Shown here: in pieces, positions 16,273 to 24,226 of the stretch | How the letters are laid out: every line of letters begins with the position of its first letter | Numbering within the stretch: position 1 is the first letter of the stretch | Assembly (NCBI GenBank): GCA_021827985.1 | Contig: JAKATL010000021.1 | Coordinates: forward strand, 1-40,740 | Direction: 5' to 3' | Length of the DNA stretch: 40,740 nt | Source of the DNA: a bacterium | GTDB taxonomy: Bacteria > Chloroflexota > Dormibacteria > Aeolococcales > Bog-877 | Translations under genes and position numbers: made by a program | The notes under the pieces: model-generated | What the model saw: the letters and a program-made list of their open reading frames with translations, nothing else | What the model was told of the DNA's origin: nothing | Database searches by the model: none

Positions 16273-17535
16273 TTGGCTGATCGCTTTGACATCGCTGACC
16301 CGCAGCTGGCTCCTGAGGGCCGGCTGCGCATCGACTGGGCGGCCCGGGAGATGCCTGTCCTGGGCGCGATCCGCCGACGCTTCGCGAGCGAGCGGCCGCT
16401 CAGCGGACTCAGGGTGGGCGCCTGCCTGCACGTCACGGCGGAAACCGCCAACCTCATGCTCACGCTGCAGGCGGCCGGCGCCGAGGTTCAGCTCTGCGCC
16501 AGCAACCCCCTCTCCACCCAGGACAGCGTGGCCGCCGGGCTGGTGGCCCAGGGAGTGGCGGTCCACGCCCGGCGGGGCGAGGACAGTGCCACCTACTACC
16601 GCCACCTGGAGGCGGTGCTGGCGACCTCTCCGCACCTCACGATGGACGACGGGGGTGACCTGGTGACGGCTCTGCACTCGCGCCCGGTTACCGAGATGGG
16701 CGCGGTGCGCGGAGGCACCGAGGAGACCACGACCGGTGTGGTCCGCCTGCGGGCCATGGCCCGCCAGGGTGTCCTGCGCTACCCCGTGATCTCAGTCAAT
16801 GACGCCCAGACCAAGCATCTCTTCGACAACCGCTACGGCACCGGACAGTCCACCATCGACGGCCTGATCCGGGCCACCAACCTGCTGCTGGCCGGCCGCA
16901 CCCTGGTGGTCTGCGGCTTCGGCTGGTGTGGCCGGGGCCTCGCCTCCCGCGCCCGAGGCATGGGCGCCCAGGTGGTGGTGACGGAGGTCGAGCCGGTGCG
17001 CGCGCTGGAGGCGGTGATGGAGGGCTACCGGGTGATGCCGCTGGCCGAGGCGGCGCCCCTGGCGGACGTCATCATCACCGTGACCGGGGACTGCAACGTC
17101 GTCGACCGGGAGCACCTCCAGGCCGCCAAGGACGGCTGCGTGATCGCCAACAGCGGCCACTTCAATTCCGAGATCAACCTGGCGGCCCTGGACGAGCTCA
17201 CGATCAAGGTGAGGCAGGTGCGGCCGGAGGTGGCGGAGCACGAGCTGGCCGATGGCCGCCACCTGTACCTGCTGGCCGAGGGCCGGCTCCTCAACCTGGC
17301 CGCGGCCGAGGGCCACCCGGCGGCGGTGATGGACATGTCGTTCGCCAACCAGGCGCTCTCCATAGCCCACCTGGCCGCCTCCTCCCAGGAGATGTCCCCC
17401 GGGGTCCACGAGGTGCCCCAAGAGATCGACGCCGAGGTGGCCAAACTGAAGCTGGCGGCTCTCCGTGTGCAGATCGACACCCTGACCGAGGAGCAGCGCC
17501 ACTACCTCGTCTCCTGGGAGCAGGGCACGGCCTGA
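16273..17535 (+). CDS. ahcY: Adenosylhomocysteinase
   Basis: 420 aa. Hydrolyses S-adenosylhomocysteine to adenosine and homocysteine, clearing the inhibitor of methyltransferases. Seen: [12 protein letters not shown] near the N terminus (substrate site HxTxxTA), [37 protein letters not shown] with the catalytic Lys and Asp, NAD site [11 protein letters not shown], and the C terminus ending with H-Y instead of the KPxxYRY tail. The short form (about 420 aa) lacks the insertion found in many proteobacterial enzymes. Start is TTG 16273 behind GGAGGGAGAGG. It lies between apt and metK. Confidence 0.95.
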   Translation: MADRFDIADPQLAPEGRLRIDWAAREMPVLGAIRRRFASERPLSGLRVGACLHVTAETANLMLTLQAAGAEVQLCASNPLSTQDSVAAGLVAQGVAVHARRGEDSATYYRHLEAVLATSPHLTMDDGGDLVTALHSRPVTEMGAVRGGTEETTTGVVRLRAMARQGVLRYPVISVNDAQTKHLFDNRYGTGQSTIDGLIRATNLLLAGRTLVVCGFGWCGRGLASRARGMGAQVVVTEVEPVRALEAVMEGYRVMPLAEAAPLADVIITVTGDCNVVDREHLQAAKDGCVIANSGHFNSEINLAALDELTIKVRQVRPEVAEHELADGRHLYLLAEGRLLNLAAAEGHPAAVMDMSFANQALSIAHLAASSQEMSPGVHEVPQEIDAEVAKLKLAALRVQIDTLTEEQRHYLVSWEQGTA

Positions 17536-17561
17536 GGGCCGCGCCGCGCCGGGCTCGCGGC

Positions 17562-17567
17562 TAAGAT
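17562..17567 (+). promoter_or_regulatory. Possible internal -10 box before metK
   Basis: TAAGAT would start transcription near 17574, giving a leader of about 64 nt before ATG 17638. The leader holds a weak hairpin (arms near 17589-17597 and 17609-17619). It matches no SAM riboswitch class that I recognise. Confidence 0.35.
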
Positions 17568-17637
17568 CGAGAGGTCCCCGGACAGGAGAAGGCCCGTGGC
17601 CGCAAGCGGGTGGCTTCCGGTGGGGAGGGAGTTTGCC

Positions 17638-18825
17638 ATGAGCCCACAGCGCAGCAGGAGGCTTTTCACCTCCGAGTCGGTGACCGAGGGCCATCCTGAC
17701 AAGATGGCCGACCAGATCTCGGACGCGGTCCTGGACGCCATCCTGGCCAAGGACCCCCTGGCCCGGGTGGCCTGCGAGACGGCCCTCACCACCGGCACCG
17801 CCATCCTCCTCGGGGAGGTCTCCACCGAGTGCTACGTCGACCTCCCCAAGGTGGTGCGCCAGACCATCCGGGGGATCGGCTACACCAGGGCCAAGTACGG
17901 CTTCGACTGGGAGACCTGCGGGGTCATGGTCTGCATCGACGAGCAATCCCCGGACATCGCCCTCGGCGTGGACCAGGGCGGGGCGGGCGACCAAGGGATG
18001 ATGTTCGGGTACGCCTGCGACGAGACCCCCGAGCTGATGCCGGCCCCGATCCAGTACGCGCATCAGCTGGCGCGCCAGCTGGCACAGGCCCGCCGCAGCG
18101 GGGCCCTGCGCTGGGCCCGGCCGGACGGGAAGTCACAGGTGACGGTGGAGTACGACGAGGGCGGCAGGCCCCGGCGGCTGGACACGGTGCTGGTGAGCGC
18201 CCAGCACTCCGAGGACGCCACCGCCGAGGAGGTCCGCGAGGGGGTGATGGCCGAGGTCATCTCCCGGGCGGTGCCCCAGGAGATGCTCGACCAGAACACC
18301 AGGATCCTGGTCAACCCGACCGGCAGGTTCGTTGTGGGTGGCCCCCAGGCGGACGCCGGTCTCACCGGCCGCAAGATCATCGTCGACACCTACGGTGGTG
18401 CGGGCCGGCACGGTGGCGGTGCCTTCTCGGGGAAGGACCCGACCAAGGTGGACCGCACCGGAGCCTACGGAGCCCGCTTTGTGGCCAAGAACCTCGTCGC
18501 GGCCGGCCTGGCCCGGCGTCTCGAGGTGCAGCTCGCCTACGCCATCGGGGTTGCCCACCCCGTCTGGGTGGGGGTGGAGACCTTCGGAACCGAGCTGATC
18601 CCCCGGGAGCAGATCGCGGCGCTGGTCGATGAGTACTTCGATCTCTCTCCAGCCGGGATCATCAAGGAGCTGGAGCTCCGCCGCCCCATCTACCGCCAGG
18701 TGGCCGCTTACGGCCATTTCGGCCGGGCCGATCTGGACCTGCCCTGGGAGCGCACCCCCTATCGGGAGGAGCTGGCCGGCCAGGCGGGGGTCGAGCCGGT
18801 GGCGCTGGAGGAGGTCCTCCCCTGA
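17638..18825 (+). CDS. metK: S-adenosylmethionine synthetase
   Basis: 395 aa, normal length. Makes SAM from methionine and ATP. Seen: [25 protein letters not shown] with the ATP-site histidine, [27 protein letters not shown], and [32 protein letters not shown]. All signatures are intact. GTG 17596 is an in-frame alternative with its own AGGAG, adding 14 residues, but ATG 17638 with GGGGAGGGAG gives the usual N terminus [12 protein letters not shown]. It may be co-transcribed with apt-ahcY and also have an internal promoter. Confidence 0.97.
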   Translation: MSPQRSRRLFTSESVTEGHPDKMADQISDAVLDAILAKDPLARVACETALTTGTAILLGEVSTECYVDLPKVVRQTIRGIGYTRAKYGFDWETCGVMVCIDEQSPDIALGVDQGGAGDQGMMFGYACDETPELMPAPIQYAHQLARQLAQARRSGALRWARPDGKSQVTVEYDEGGRPRRLDTVLVSAQHSEDATAEEVREGVMAEVISRAVPQEMLDQNTRILVNPTGRFVVGGPQADAGLTGRKIIVDTYGGAGRHGGGAFSGKDPTKVDRTGAYGARFVAKNLVAAGLARRLEVQLAYAIGVAHPVWVGVETFGTELIPREQIAALVDEYFDLSPAGIIKELELRRPIYRQVAAYGHFGRADLDLPWERTPYREELAGQAGVEPVALEEVLP

Positions 18826-18878
18826 GACCCACACCCGCCCCGGGCTCCGGCCGCCGGTTACCGCCGCCCCCCGGGCTG

Positions 18879-19955
18879 GTGGCCGTCATCCTGGCGGGCG
18901 GGTCGGGCACCCGCCTCTGGCCGCGCTCCCGGCGCCGCCTGCCCAAGCACCTGTTGCCGGTCGCTCCGGACGGGCGCACCCTGCTCCGTCACGCCTTTGA
19001 GAGGGCCCGGTCCCTCCGAGGGGAGGTGCTGGTGGTCTCGGCCGCCGACCAGCGGGACCAGATCCTCGGCGAGCTGCCGGAGCTGGCCCCGGCCCACCTG
19101 CTGATCGAGCCCGAGCCGCGGGGGACCGGTCCTGCGCTGGCGCTGGCGGCCATCGCCGCCGAGCGGTTGGTGCCGGGGGCGGTGATGGTCTCGCTCCATG
19201 CCGACCACCACCTCCCGGACCAGGCCGAGACCACTTTCGCCCTCTTGAGCGCCGCCTGGTGGGCCCGCGAGGTGCCCAGCCTGGTGGCCATCGGAGTCCG
19301 TCCCACGCGGCCGGCCACCGGGTTCGGTTACGTGGAGCAGGGGGATGAGCTGCCCCGTCCATCGGGAGTCCCGCCAGCCGCACTGGGCCTCATGGCCGCC
19401 CGTGGCTTCAAGGAGAAGCCCGATGCCGCGGGCGCCGCTGCCATGCTCCGGGATGGGCGCCACCTCTGGAACACCGGGCTCTTCGCCTGGCCCGCCCGTC
19501 TCTTGCTCTCGGAGTTCGAGGAGCACTCCGAAGAGACGCTGGCCGGGGTGCGGGCCGCGGTGGCGGGCATGGAGGTGGACCCCGACCTGTGGTCCCGGGT
19601 GACCCCCGGGGTGGTGGAGCGGCTGGTGTTGGAGCGCAGCTCCAAGCTCGGGGTGCTGCCCACGTCGCTCGAGTGGTCAGACCTGGGATCGTTTCTGGAC
19701 CTGTACCAGGCGGCCACCGCCGCCGGGGGGGCGGACGGGGAAGGCAACGTCGCCAGGGGGGATGTGCTGCTGGCCGATTCCTTCGGAACCATGGTGGACT
19801 CGGCCGCCGGCCGCCTGGTGGTGGTGGTGGGCGCCTCCGGCCTGGTGGTGGTGGACACGGAGGACGCGGTACTCGTCTGCCCGATGGAGAGGGTGCAGGA
19901 GGTGAGCGCGGTGGTGGACGAGCTGCGGCGACGCCGCCGGACCGACCTGCTCTGA
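18879..19955 (+). CDS. Mannose-1-phosphate guanylyltransferase
   Basis: 358 aa. Makes GDP-mannose from GTP and mannose-1-phosphate. Seen: VILAGGSGTRLWPRSR, PKHLLPV, IEPEPRGTGPALALAAIA, SLHADHHL, GVRPTRPATGFGYVE, GFKEKPD, WNTGLFAW and EWSDLGSF, all typical of ManC/ManB-type GDP-mannose pyrophosphorylases without the C-terminal isomerase domain. The separate cupin at 21464 could supply the isomerase step. The GTG start has no obvious ribosome binding site; 53 bp separate it from metK. Confidence 0.9.
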   Translation: MAVILAGGSGTRLWPRSRRRLPKHLLPVAPDGRTLLRHAFERARSLRGEVLVVSAADQRDQILGELPELAPAHLLIEPEPRGTGPALALAAIAAERLVPGAVMVSLHADHHLPDQAETTFALLSAAWWAREVPSLVAIGVRPTRPATGFGYVEQGDELPRPSGVPPAALGLMAARGFKEKPDAAGAAAMLRDGRHLWNTGLFAWPARLLLSEFEEHSEETLAGVRAAVAGMEVDPDLWSRVTPGVVERLVLERSSKLGVLPTSLEWSDLGSFLDLYQAATAAGGADGEGNVARGDVLLADSFGTMVDSAAGRLVVVVGASGLVVVDTEDAVLVCPMERVQEVSAVVDELRRRRRTDLL

Positions 19956-19978
19956 GGGGGACCTGCCTCAGAGCCTCA

Positions 19979-19984
19979 TACAAT
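19979..19984 (+). promoter_or_regulatory. -10 box before the phosphohexomutase gene
   Basis: TACAAT, followed by a leader of about 25 nt that carries GGGAGG before ATG 20017, so this unit is not leaderless. Confidence 0.45.
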
Positions 19985-20016
19985 GTCCGCGCCGGAGCGG
20001 CGCAGGGAGGTGCGTG

Positions 20017-21474
20017 ATGGCGGCTGGGGAGATCAGCTTCGGGACCGATGGCTGGCGGGGGATCGTCGCCGACGACTTCACCTACGCCAACGTCCGGGTG
20101 GTGAGCCAGGCCGTGGCCCTCTATCTCTCGGCCGAGCCGCCGGAAGGCCGGGTAGTGGTCGGCCACGACACCCGTTACTGCGCCGAACTCTTCGCCCGGG
20201 AGGTGGCACGGGTGCTGGCGGCCAACTCCAGGCGGGTCCTGCTGCTCGACCGCCCGAGCCCGACCCAGGCCGCCGCCTGGATGGTCGTGGCCCGCAAGGC
20301 GCTGGGGGGGGTGGTGGTCACGGCCAGCCACAACCCCCCGGAGTTCAACGGGCTGAAGTACAAGCCCGACTACGGGGGGTCCGCCTCGCCCGAGGTGGTG
20401 GCCGCGCTCGAGGAGGAGGTCGCCAGGGTCCTGTCCCAGGGTGCGGTCAAGACCATGGCGTTCGAGGAGGCGCTGCACCAGGGGCTGGTGGAGATGGTCG
20501 ACCCCCGGCCGGAGTACCGGGCCCAGGTGGGGCGGATCGTCGACCTGGACCAGATCCGCAAGGCGGGCCTCAAGATCCTTCACGATCCCATGTACGGAGC
20601 TGGGGCCGGGTATGTGGCCGACACCGTAGGGGTCGGCGCCACCACCGTCGAGGAGCTTCACCAGGAGCGCAACCCCGGATTCGGGGGCCTGCACCCCGAG
20701 CCAATCGCGGTGAACCTGCAGGAGGCCATCGGCAGGCTCCGCCAGGGCGGGTACGACCTCGGGATCGCCAATGACGGCGACGCCGACCGGGTGGGGATCA
20801 TGGACGGAACCGGGGATTTCGTCGACCAGCTGGAGGTGGCCACCATGCTCCTCTGGCATCTCTGCGAGAACCACGGGTGGCGGGGGCCGGTGGTCCGCTC
20901 TTTGACCTCCACCGGACGGCTGGACATCCTGGGGCGGCACTACGGGCTGGAGGTCGAGGAGCTGCCGGTGGGGTTCAAGTACCTGGGGCCGCGCATGCGC
21001 GAGCGGGACGCCATCCTGGGTGCTGAGGAGTCCGGCGGCTTCGCCTTTCGGGGGCACATCCCCGAGCGCGACGGCATCCTGAGCGGCCTCATGTTTGCCG
21101 AAATGATCGCCATGACCGGCCGGCCCCTGGCCCAGCTGCGCCGCGAGGTCGCGGACCTGGTGGGGCCTCACGCCTACGCCCGGCGCGACCATCACTTCCC
21201 CCGGGAGGAGTACCCGGTAGTGCGCGAGCGGCTCGCCCACCGCCTGCGCAGTCAGCCGCCGGAGACGGTGGGTGCCGAGCGGGTGGTCCGGGTCCGCTCC
21301 GATGACGGGGCCAAGTTCTGGCTGGAGGACGGGTCCTTCGTCCTGGTGCGGATGTCCGGGACGGAGCCGCTGATGCGGGTGTACTGCGAGTCCACCGACC
21401 CGGCGCGAGTTCAGCGGCTGCTGGATGACTTCGAGACAGAGCTGGGGGTGGTGGGGGACAGCCATGGCGGATGA
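20017..21474 (+). CDS. Phosphomannomutase / phosphoglucomutase
   Basis: 485 aa. An alpha-D-phosphohexomutase interconverting hexose-1- and 6-phosphates; here it likely feeds mannose-1-phosphate or glucose-1-phosphate to the nucleotide-sugar genes. Seen: FGTDGWRG, GHDTRY, catalytic phosphoserine loop TASHNPPEFNG (Ser104), metal loop NDGDADR, sugar-specificity loop GAEESGG, and phosphate-binding RMSGTEPLMRVY. The specificity cannot be settled from these loops. ATG 20017 has GGGAGG 5 nt upstream. Its 3' end overlaps the cupin gene by 11 nt. Confidence 0.93.
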   Translation: MAAGEISFGTDGWRGIVADDFTYANVRVVSQAVALYLSAEPPEGRVVVGHDTRYCAELFAREVARVLAANSRRVLLLDRPSPTQAAAWMVVARKALGGVVVTASHNPPEFNGLKYKPDYGGSASPEVVAALEEEVARVLSQGAVKTMAFEEALHQGLVEMVDPRPEYRAQVGRIVDLDQIRKAGLKILHDPMYGAGAGYVADTVGVGATTVEELHQERNPGFGGLHPEPIAVNLQEAIGRLRQGGYDLGIANDGDADRVGIMDGTGDFVDQLEVATMLLWHLCENHGWRGPVVRSLTSTGRLDILGRHYGLEVEELPVGFKYLGPRMRERDAILGAEESGGFAFRGHIPERDGILSGLMFAEMIAMTGRPLAQLRREVADLVGPHAYARRDHHFPREEYPVVRERLAHRLRSQPPETVGAERVVRVRSDDGAKFWLEDGSFVLVRMSGTEPLMRVYCESTDPARVQRLLDDFETELGVVGDSHGG

Positions 21475-21850
21475 CCTCTCCCTCTCGGTGCCCGAGCGCC
21501 GGGTGGACAAGCCCTGGGGCCACGAGATCTGGTTCGCCGTGACCGACCGCTACGCTGGCAAGATCCTGCACATCGAGGCGGGGGAGGCGCTCAGCCTGCA
21601 GTACCACGAGCGCAAGGACGAGGCCATCTGGGTGCTGCAGGGAGAGCTGGAGCTGGAGCTGGACAGCCCCGCGGGAGAGCTGGAGGTTCACCGCTTAGGC
21701 CCGGGGGAGGGGCGCCGCATCTTGCCTGGGAGGCGCCACCGCATGCGGGCGGTCACAGTGGTGGAGATCTGTGAGGTATCGACCCCCGACCTGGACGACG
21801 TGGTGCGCTTGGAGGACCGCTACGGCCGCGCTGGAACCAGCACCGGCTGA
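21464..21850 (+). CDS. Phosphomannose-isomerase-type cupin
   Basis: 128 aa, a single cupin barrel. Resembles the C-terminal isomerase domain of type II phosphomannose isomerases. Seen: VDKPWGHEIWFAVTDRYAGKILHIEAGEALSLQYHERKDEAIWVLQGE (metal ligands in QYHERKDE), GPGEGRRILPGRRHRM, and VVEICEVSTPDLDDVVRLEDRYGR, a very characteristic end. It probably converts fructose-6-phosphate to mannose-6-phosphate, which would complete GDP-mannose synthesis with the two upstream genes. It overlaps the mutase stop by 11 nt, so translation is coupled. A regulatory cupin role is a less likely alternative. Confidence 0.82.
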   Translation: MADDLSLSVPERRVDKPWGHEIWFAVTDRYAGKILHIEAGEALSLQYHERKDEAIWVLQGELELELDSPAGELEVHRLGPGEGRRILPGRRHRMRAVTVVEICEVSTPDLDDVVRLEDRYGRAGTSTG

Positions 21851-21865
21851 CCCGTGGGTCCACAC

Positions 21866-21887
21866 TTTCCACAGGTGAACGTGGAAA
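21866..21887 (+). other. 7-bp hairpin after the GDP-mannose genes
   Basis: TTTCCAC and GTGGAAA form perfect arms around an 8-nt loop. A short T-run (21894-21897) follows only 6 nt later, so it may act as a weak terminator or an operator. Confidence 0.35.
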
Positions 21888-21906
21888 AGCCCCTTTTGGC
21901 CAGCCG

Positions 21907-22737
21907 TTGAGCCGGCTTCCCGCCGGGCCTGCCGCCCTCCGCCGCCAGGCCGAGATCGGCGGCCTCCCGGAGCCCCACGTCGAGGCGATGCGGCCGCTTC
22001 TTCTAGCCATCTTCGCGCTGGCGGCGGCGTCGGTGGTGGCCATCTCCGGGCTCGGGGTCCTAGCCCCGATCTGGGGCTACCTGCTCACTCTCGCGGCCGG
22101 CGCCACCTATGTGCTGGGGCTGCGCTCCTTCCTTCCCAGCCGGGCTCGAGCCGGTGCTCGCTTCTGGCTCTCCCCGAGGCTGCTGGAGGTGGCCGCCGTG
22201 CCTCTCACCGCGATCACTGGCGCGGTGGTGCTGCTGACCACCAGTCCGGGGCCGATCCTGGTGGGCGTGATCGCCGGTTGGCTCTTCCTGGTGCTCGGCC
22301 TTGGAGCCTGGCTGGACGCGGCCGGTTCCCGCGGTGAGGGTCCGGCGTGGGGCCCGACGGTCCTCTCGCTGCTGCTGGTGAGTGTCCCTGTGCCGCTGCT
22401 GGTGGGCTCCCTCGGCCCCGGTGTCACCCCCTGGCTGGTCGCACTGGGAGTGGCGGGGGGCACCTGGGGACCGGGATGGCGGCTCGTGCGGATGTCCGGC
22501 CGCGGTTCGGGGGAGGCGGCCCTCGCAGCCCTTGGGGTGGCCCTGCTGCTGGGGGCGTCAGCCGTGCTGGCCCTCCGGGCCAGCGCCGCCGGCGCGGTGC
22601 TGCCAGCAGCCCTTCTGGTGGGCTGGTATGGGCTGACCGGGGTCGCCTCCAGGTCCCGCTCGGAGTCGCCCACCCTGCCCTACCTAGGCTTTGTGGTGCT
22701 GGCGGCGCTGATGCTCGCCCTCACCCAGCCCGCCTGA
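21907..22737 (+). CDS. Membrane protein of unknown function, prenyltransferase-like size
   Basis: 276 aa, about eight hydrophobic helices from residue 28 onward, dominated by Ala, Leu, Val and Gly. I recognise no catalytic motif; DDxxD-type sites of UbiA prenyltransferases are absent. TTG 21907 has no clear ribosome binding site; ATG 21988 is an alternative that starts at the first helix (MRPLLLAIFALAAASVV). The upstream 27 residues look like a cytoplasmic amphipathic segment. It stands alone between the GDP-mannose genes and the aminotransferase operon, so context gives no firm role. Codon use looks like its neighbours, which supports it being a real gene. Confidence 0.6.
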   Translation: MSRLPAGPAALRRQAEIGGLPEPHVEAMRPLLLAIFALAAASVVAISGLGVLAPIWGYLLTLAAGATYVLGLRSFLPSRARAGARFWLSPRLLEVAAVPLTAITGAVVLLTTSPGPILVGVIAGWLFLVLGLGAWLDAAGSRGEGPAWGPTVLSLLLVSVPVPLLVGSLGPGVTPWLVALGVAGGTWGPGWRLVRMSGRGSGEAALAALGVALLLGASAVLALRASAAGAVLPAALLVGWYGLTGVASRSRSESPTLPYLGFVVLAALMLALTQPA

Positions 22738-22742
22738 GTCGC

Positions 22743-22748
22743 TACCGT
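22743..22748 (+). promoter_or_regulatory. Possible -10 box before the leader ORF
   Basis: TACCGT lies 8 nt before ATG 22757 and would give a leader of about 139 nt before the aminotransferase. Confidence 0.35.
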
Positions 22749-22756
22749 TGCCAAGT

Positions 22757-22825
22757 ATGGACGCCGGTCACATGGGCCGCTGGTGGGACGCCAACGGCCT
22801 GCCCCCACCCCGGACCCGGCGCTGA
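22757..22825 (+). CDS. Possible 22-residue leader peptide
   Basis: A short reading frame (M-D-A-G-H-M-G-R-W-W-D-A-N-G-L-P-P-P, then arginine-rich) that begins 8 nt after a -10-like TACCGT. It contains two adjacent tryptophans, three prolines in a row and a basic end, features that can slow ribosomes. It lies 69 bp ahead of the aminotransferase. After it come a CCCGGG-CTGGT-CCCGGG hairpin and a GGCC-GGAA-GGCC hairpin. Coding status is unproven; the evidence is only placement and composition. Confidence 0.3.
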   Translation: MDAGHMGRWWDANGLPPPRTRR

Positions 22826-22894
22826 CCCCGGGCTGGTCCCGGGAGTCCGGATCTCCGGTGGATTGGCGGCCGGAAGGCCGAGGAGGGCTAAGAA

Positions 22895-24226
22895 ATGGCG
22901 AACACCACATCCAGCTCCGCTGACGGACAGGTCAGCCCGCTGGCCCGCGACTGGCATGAGCGCGACCACAGATCCGTGGCCGGGGTGTATTCCCGCTACA
23001 CCGATGTCGTGCTCAGGGATGCTCAGGGGTCCTACCTGGTGGACGTCGACGGGCGAAGGTACCTGGACTTCGGCTCGGGGATCGGGGTGACCTCCCTGGG
23101 GCACCGTCACCCAGCGGTGGCCGAGGCCGTCCATCGCCAGGTGGACAGCTACTGGCACACCTCGGTGGTCACCCAGCACGTGCGGCTAACCGAGGCCGCT
23201 GAGCGGGTGGCCAGGATCTGCCCGAGCCCGCTGGACACCGTCTTCTTCGCCAATTCCGGGGCCGAGGTGGTGGACGGAGCCATGAAGCTGGCCCGGCGCG
23301 CCACCGGCAGGCGGGGGATCGTGGCCTTCCGGGGGGGCTTCCACGGCCGGACCTTCGGCGCCGCCAGCGTCACCACCAGCAAGGTCCACTACCGCGAGGG
23401 GTACGGGCCCCTGCTCCCGGACGTCTACATAACCCCCTATCCGTACTGCTTCAGGGAGTGCCACCATGCCCCCTCGGAGCCCTGCCCGATCGCCGCGGGG
23501 GAGGAGCTGGAGCGGCTCTTCCAGCGCATCATCCCAGCTGCTGAGGTGGCCGCCATCCTGGTGGAGCCGATCCAGGGCGAGGGTGGGTATGTGGTTCCCC
23601 CCAAGGGCTTCCTGGCCACTCTGCGGAGCATCTGCGACCGGCACGGGATCCTCCTCATCGCCGACGAGGTGCAGAGCGGGGTGGCGCGCACCGGCAAGTG
23701 GCTGGCGATCGATCATGACGGGGTCGTCCCCGACGTCCTCCTTCTGGCCAAGGCGCTGGCCAGCGGGCTCCCGCTGGGGGCGATCGTGGCCAGCCGCCAG
23801 CTCATGGACCGCTGGCCCGCGGGAGCCCATGGCACCACCTTCGGTGGCAACCCGATCTCCTGCGCGGCGGCCATCGCCACGCTCGACGTGATCGAGAGGG
23901 AGAACCTGCGCGACCGGGCTGCGGAGCTCGGTGACCGCATCCAGGCGGCGGCCCGTGGCTGGCAGGAGAAGGTCGGCGGCCCCAGCGACGTGCGCGGCCG
24001 GGGCCTGATGATCGGACTGGAGTTCCTGGACTCAGCTGGCCTGCCGGACGCCGAGAGGGTGGAGGAGATCCGGGCCGCCTGCCTGCGTCGCGGGTTGCTG
24101 CTCCTCTCCTGCGGCCTGGATGACAACGTGATCCGGCTGATCCCCCCGCTCACCCTCAGCGACGGAGAGCTGGGGGAGGCGCTGGAGTTGATGGAGTCGG
24201 CGATCGCCGGCGTGGAGGTCAGGTGA
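22895..24226 (+). CDS. Class III PLP aminotransferase (4-aminobutyrate type)
   Basis: 443 aa. Transfers an amino group from an omega-amino acid such as GABA to a keto acid, yielding a semialdehyde. Seen: YLDFGSGIGVTSLGHRHP, FFANSGAEVVDGAMKLARRATGR, FRGGFHGRTFGA, ILVEPIQGEGGYVVPP, LLIADEVQSGVARTGK, and the PLP lysine in LLAKALASGLPLGA (Lys286), then GTTFGGNPISCAAA. All are GabT-like. GGAGGG upstream with TAAGAA before ATG 22895. The overlap with the aldehyde dehydrogenase supports a transaminase-dehydrogenase pair. Other omega-amines (5-aminovalerate, lysine-derived) are possible. Confidence 0.9.
   Translation: MANTTSSSADGQVSPLARDWHERDHRSVAGVYSRYTDVVLRDAQGSYLVDVDGRRYLDFGSGIGVTSLGHRHPAVAEAVHRQVDSYWHTSVVTQHVRLTEAAERVARICPSPLDTVFFANSGAEVVDGAMKLARRATGRRGIVAFRGGFHGRTFGAASVTTSKVHYREGYGPLLPDVYITPYPYCFRECHHAPSEPCPIAAGEELERLFQRIIPAAEVAAILVEPIQGEGGYVVPPKGFLATLRSICDRHGILLIADEVQSGVARTGKWLAIDHDGVVPDVLLLAKALASGLPLGAIVASRQLMDRWPAGAHGTTFGGNPISCAAAIATLDVIERENLRDRAAELGDRIQAAARGWQEKVGGPSDVRGRGLMIGLEFLDSAGLPDAERVEEIRAACLRRGLLLLSCGLDDNVIRLIPPLTLSDGELGEALELMESAIAGVEVR

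Noticed and set aside
21865..21889. DnaA-box-like sequences (TTTCCACA and its partner)
   Set aside because: Each differs from TTATCCACA at two positions and there is only one pair; no origin genes are nearby. A simple hairpin explains them.
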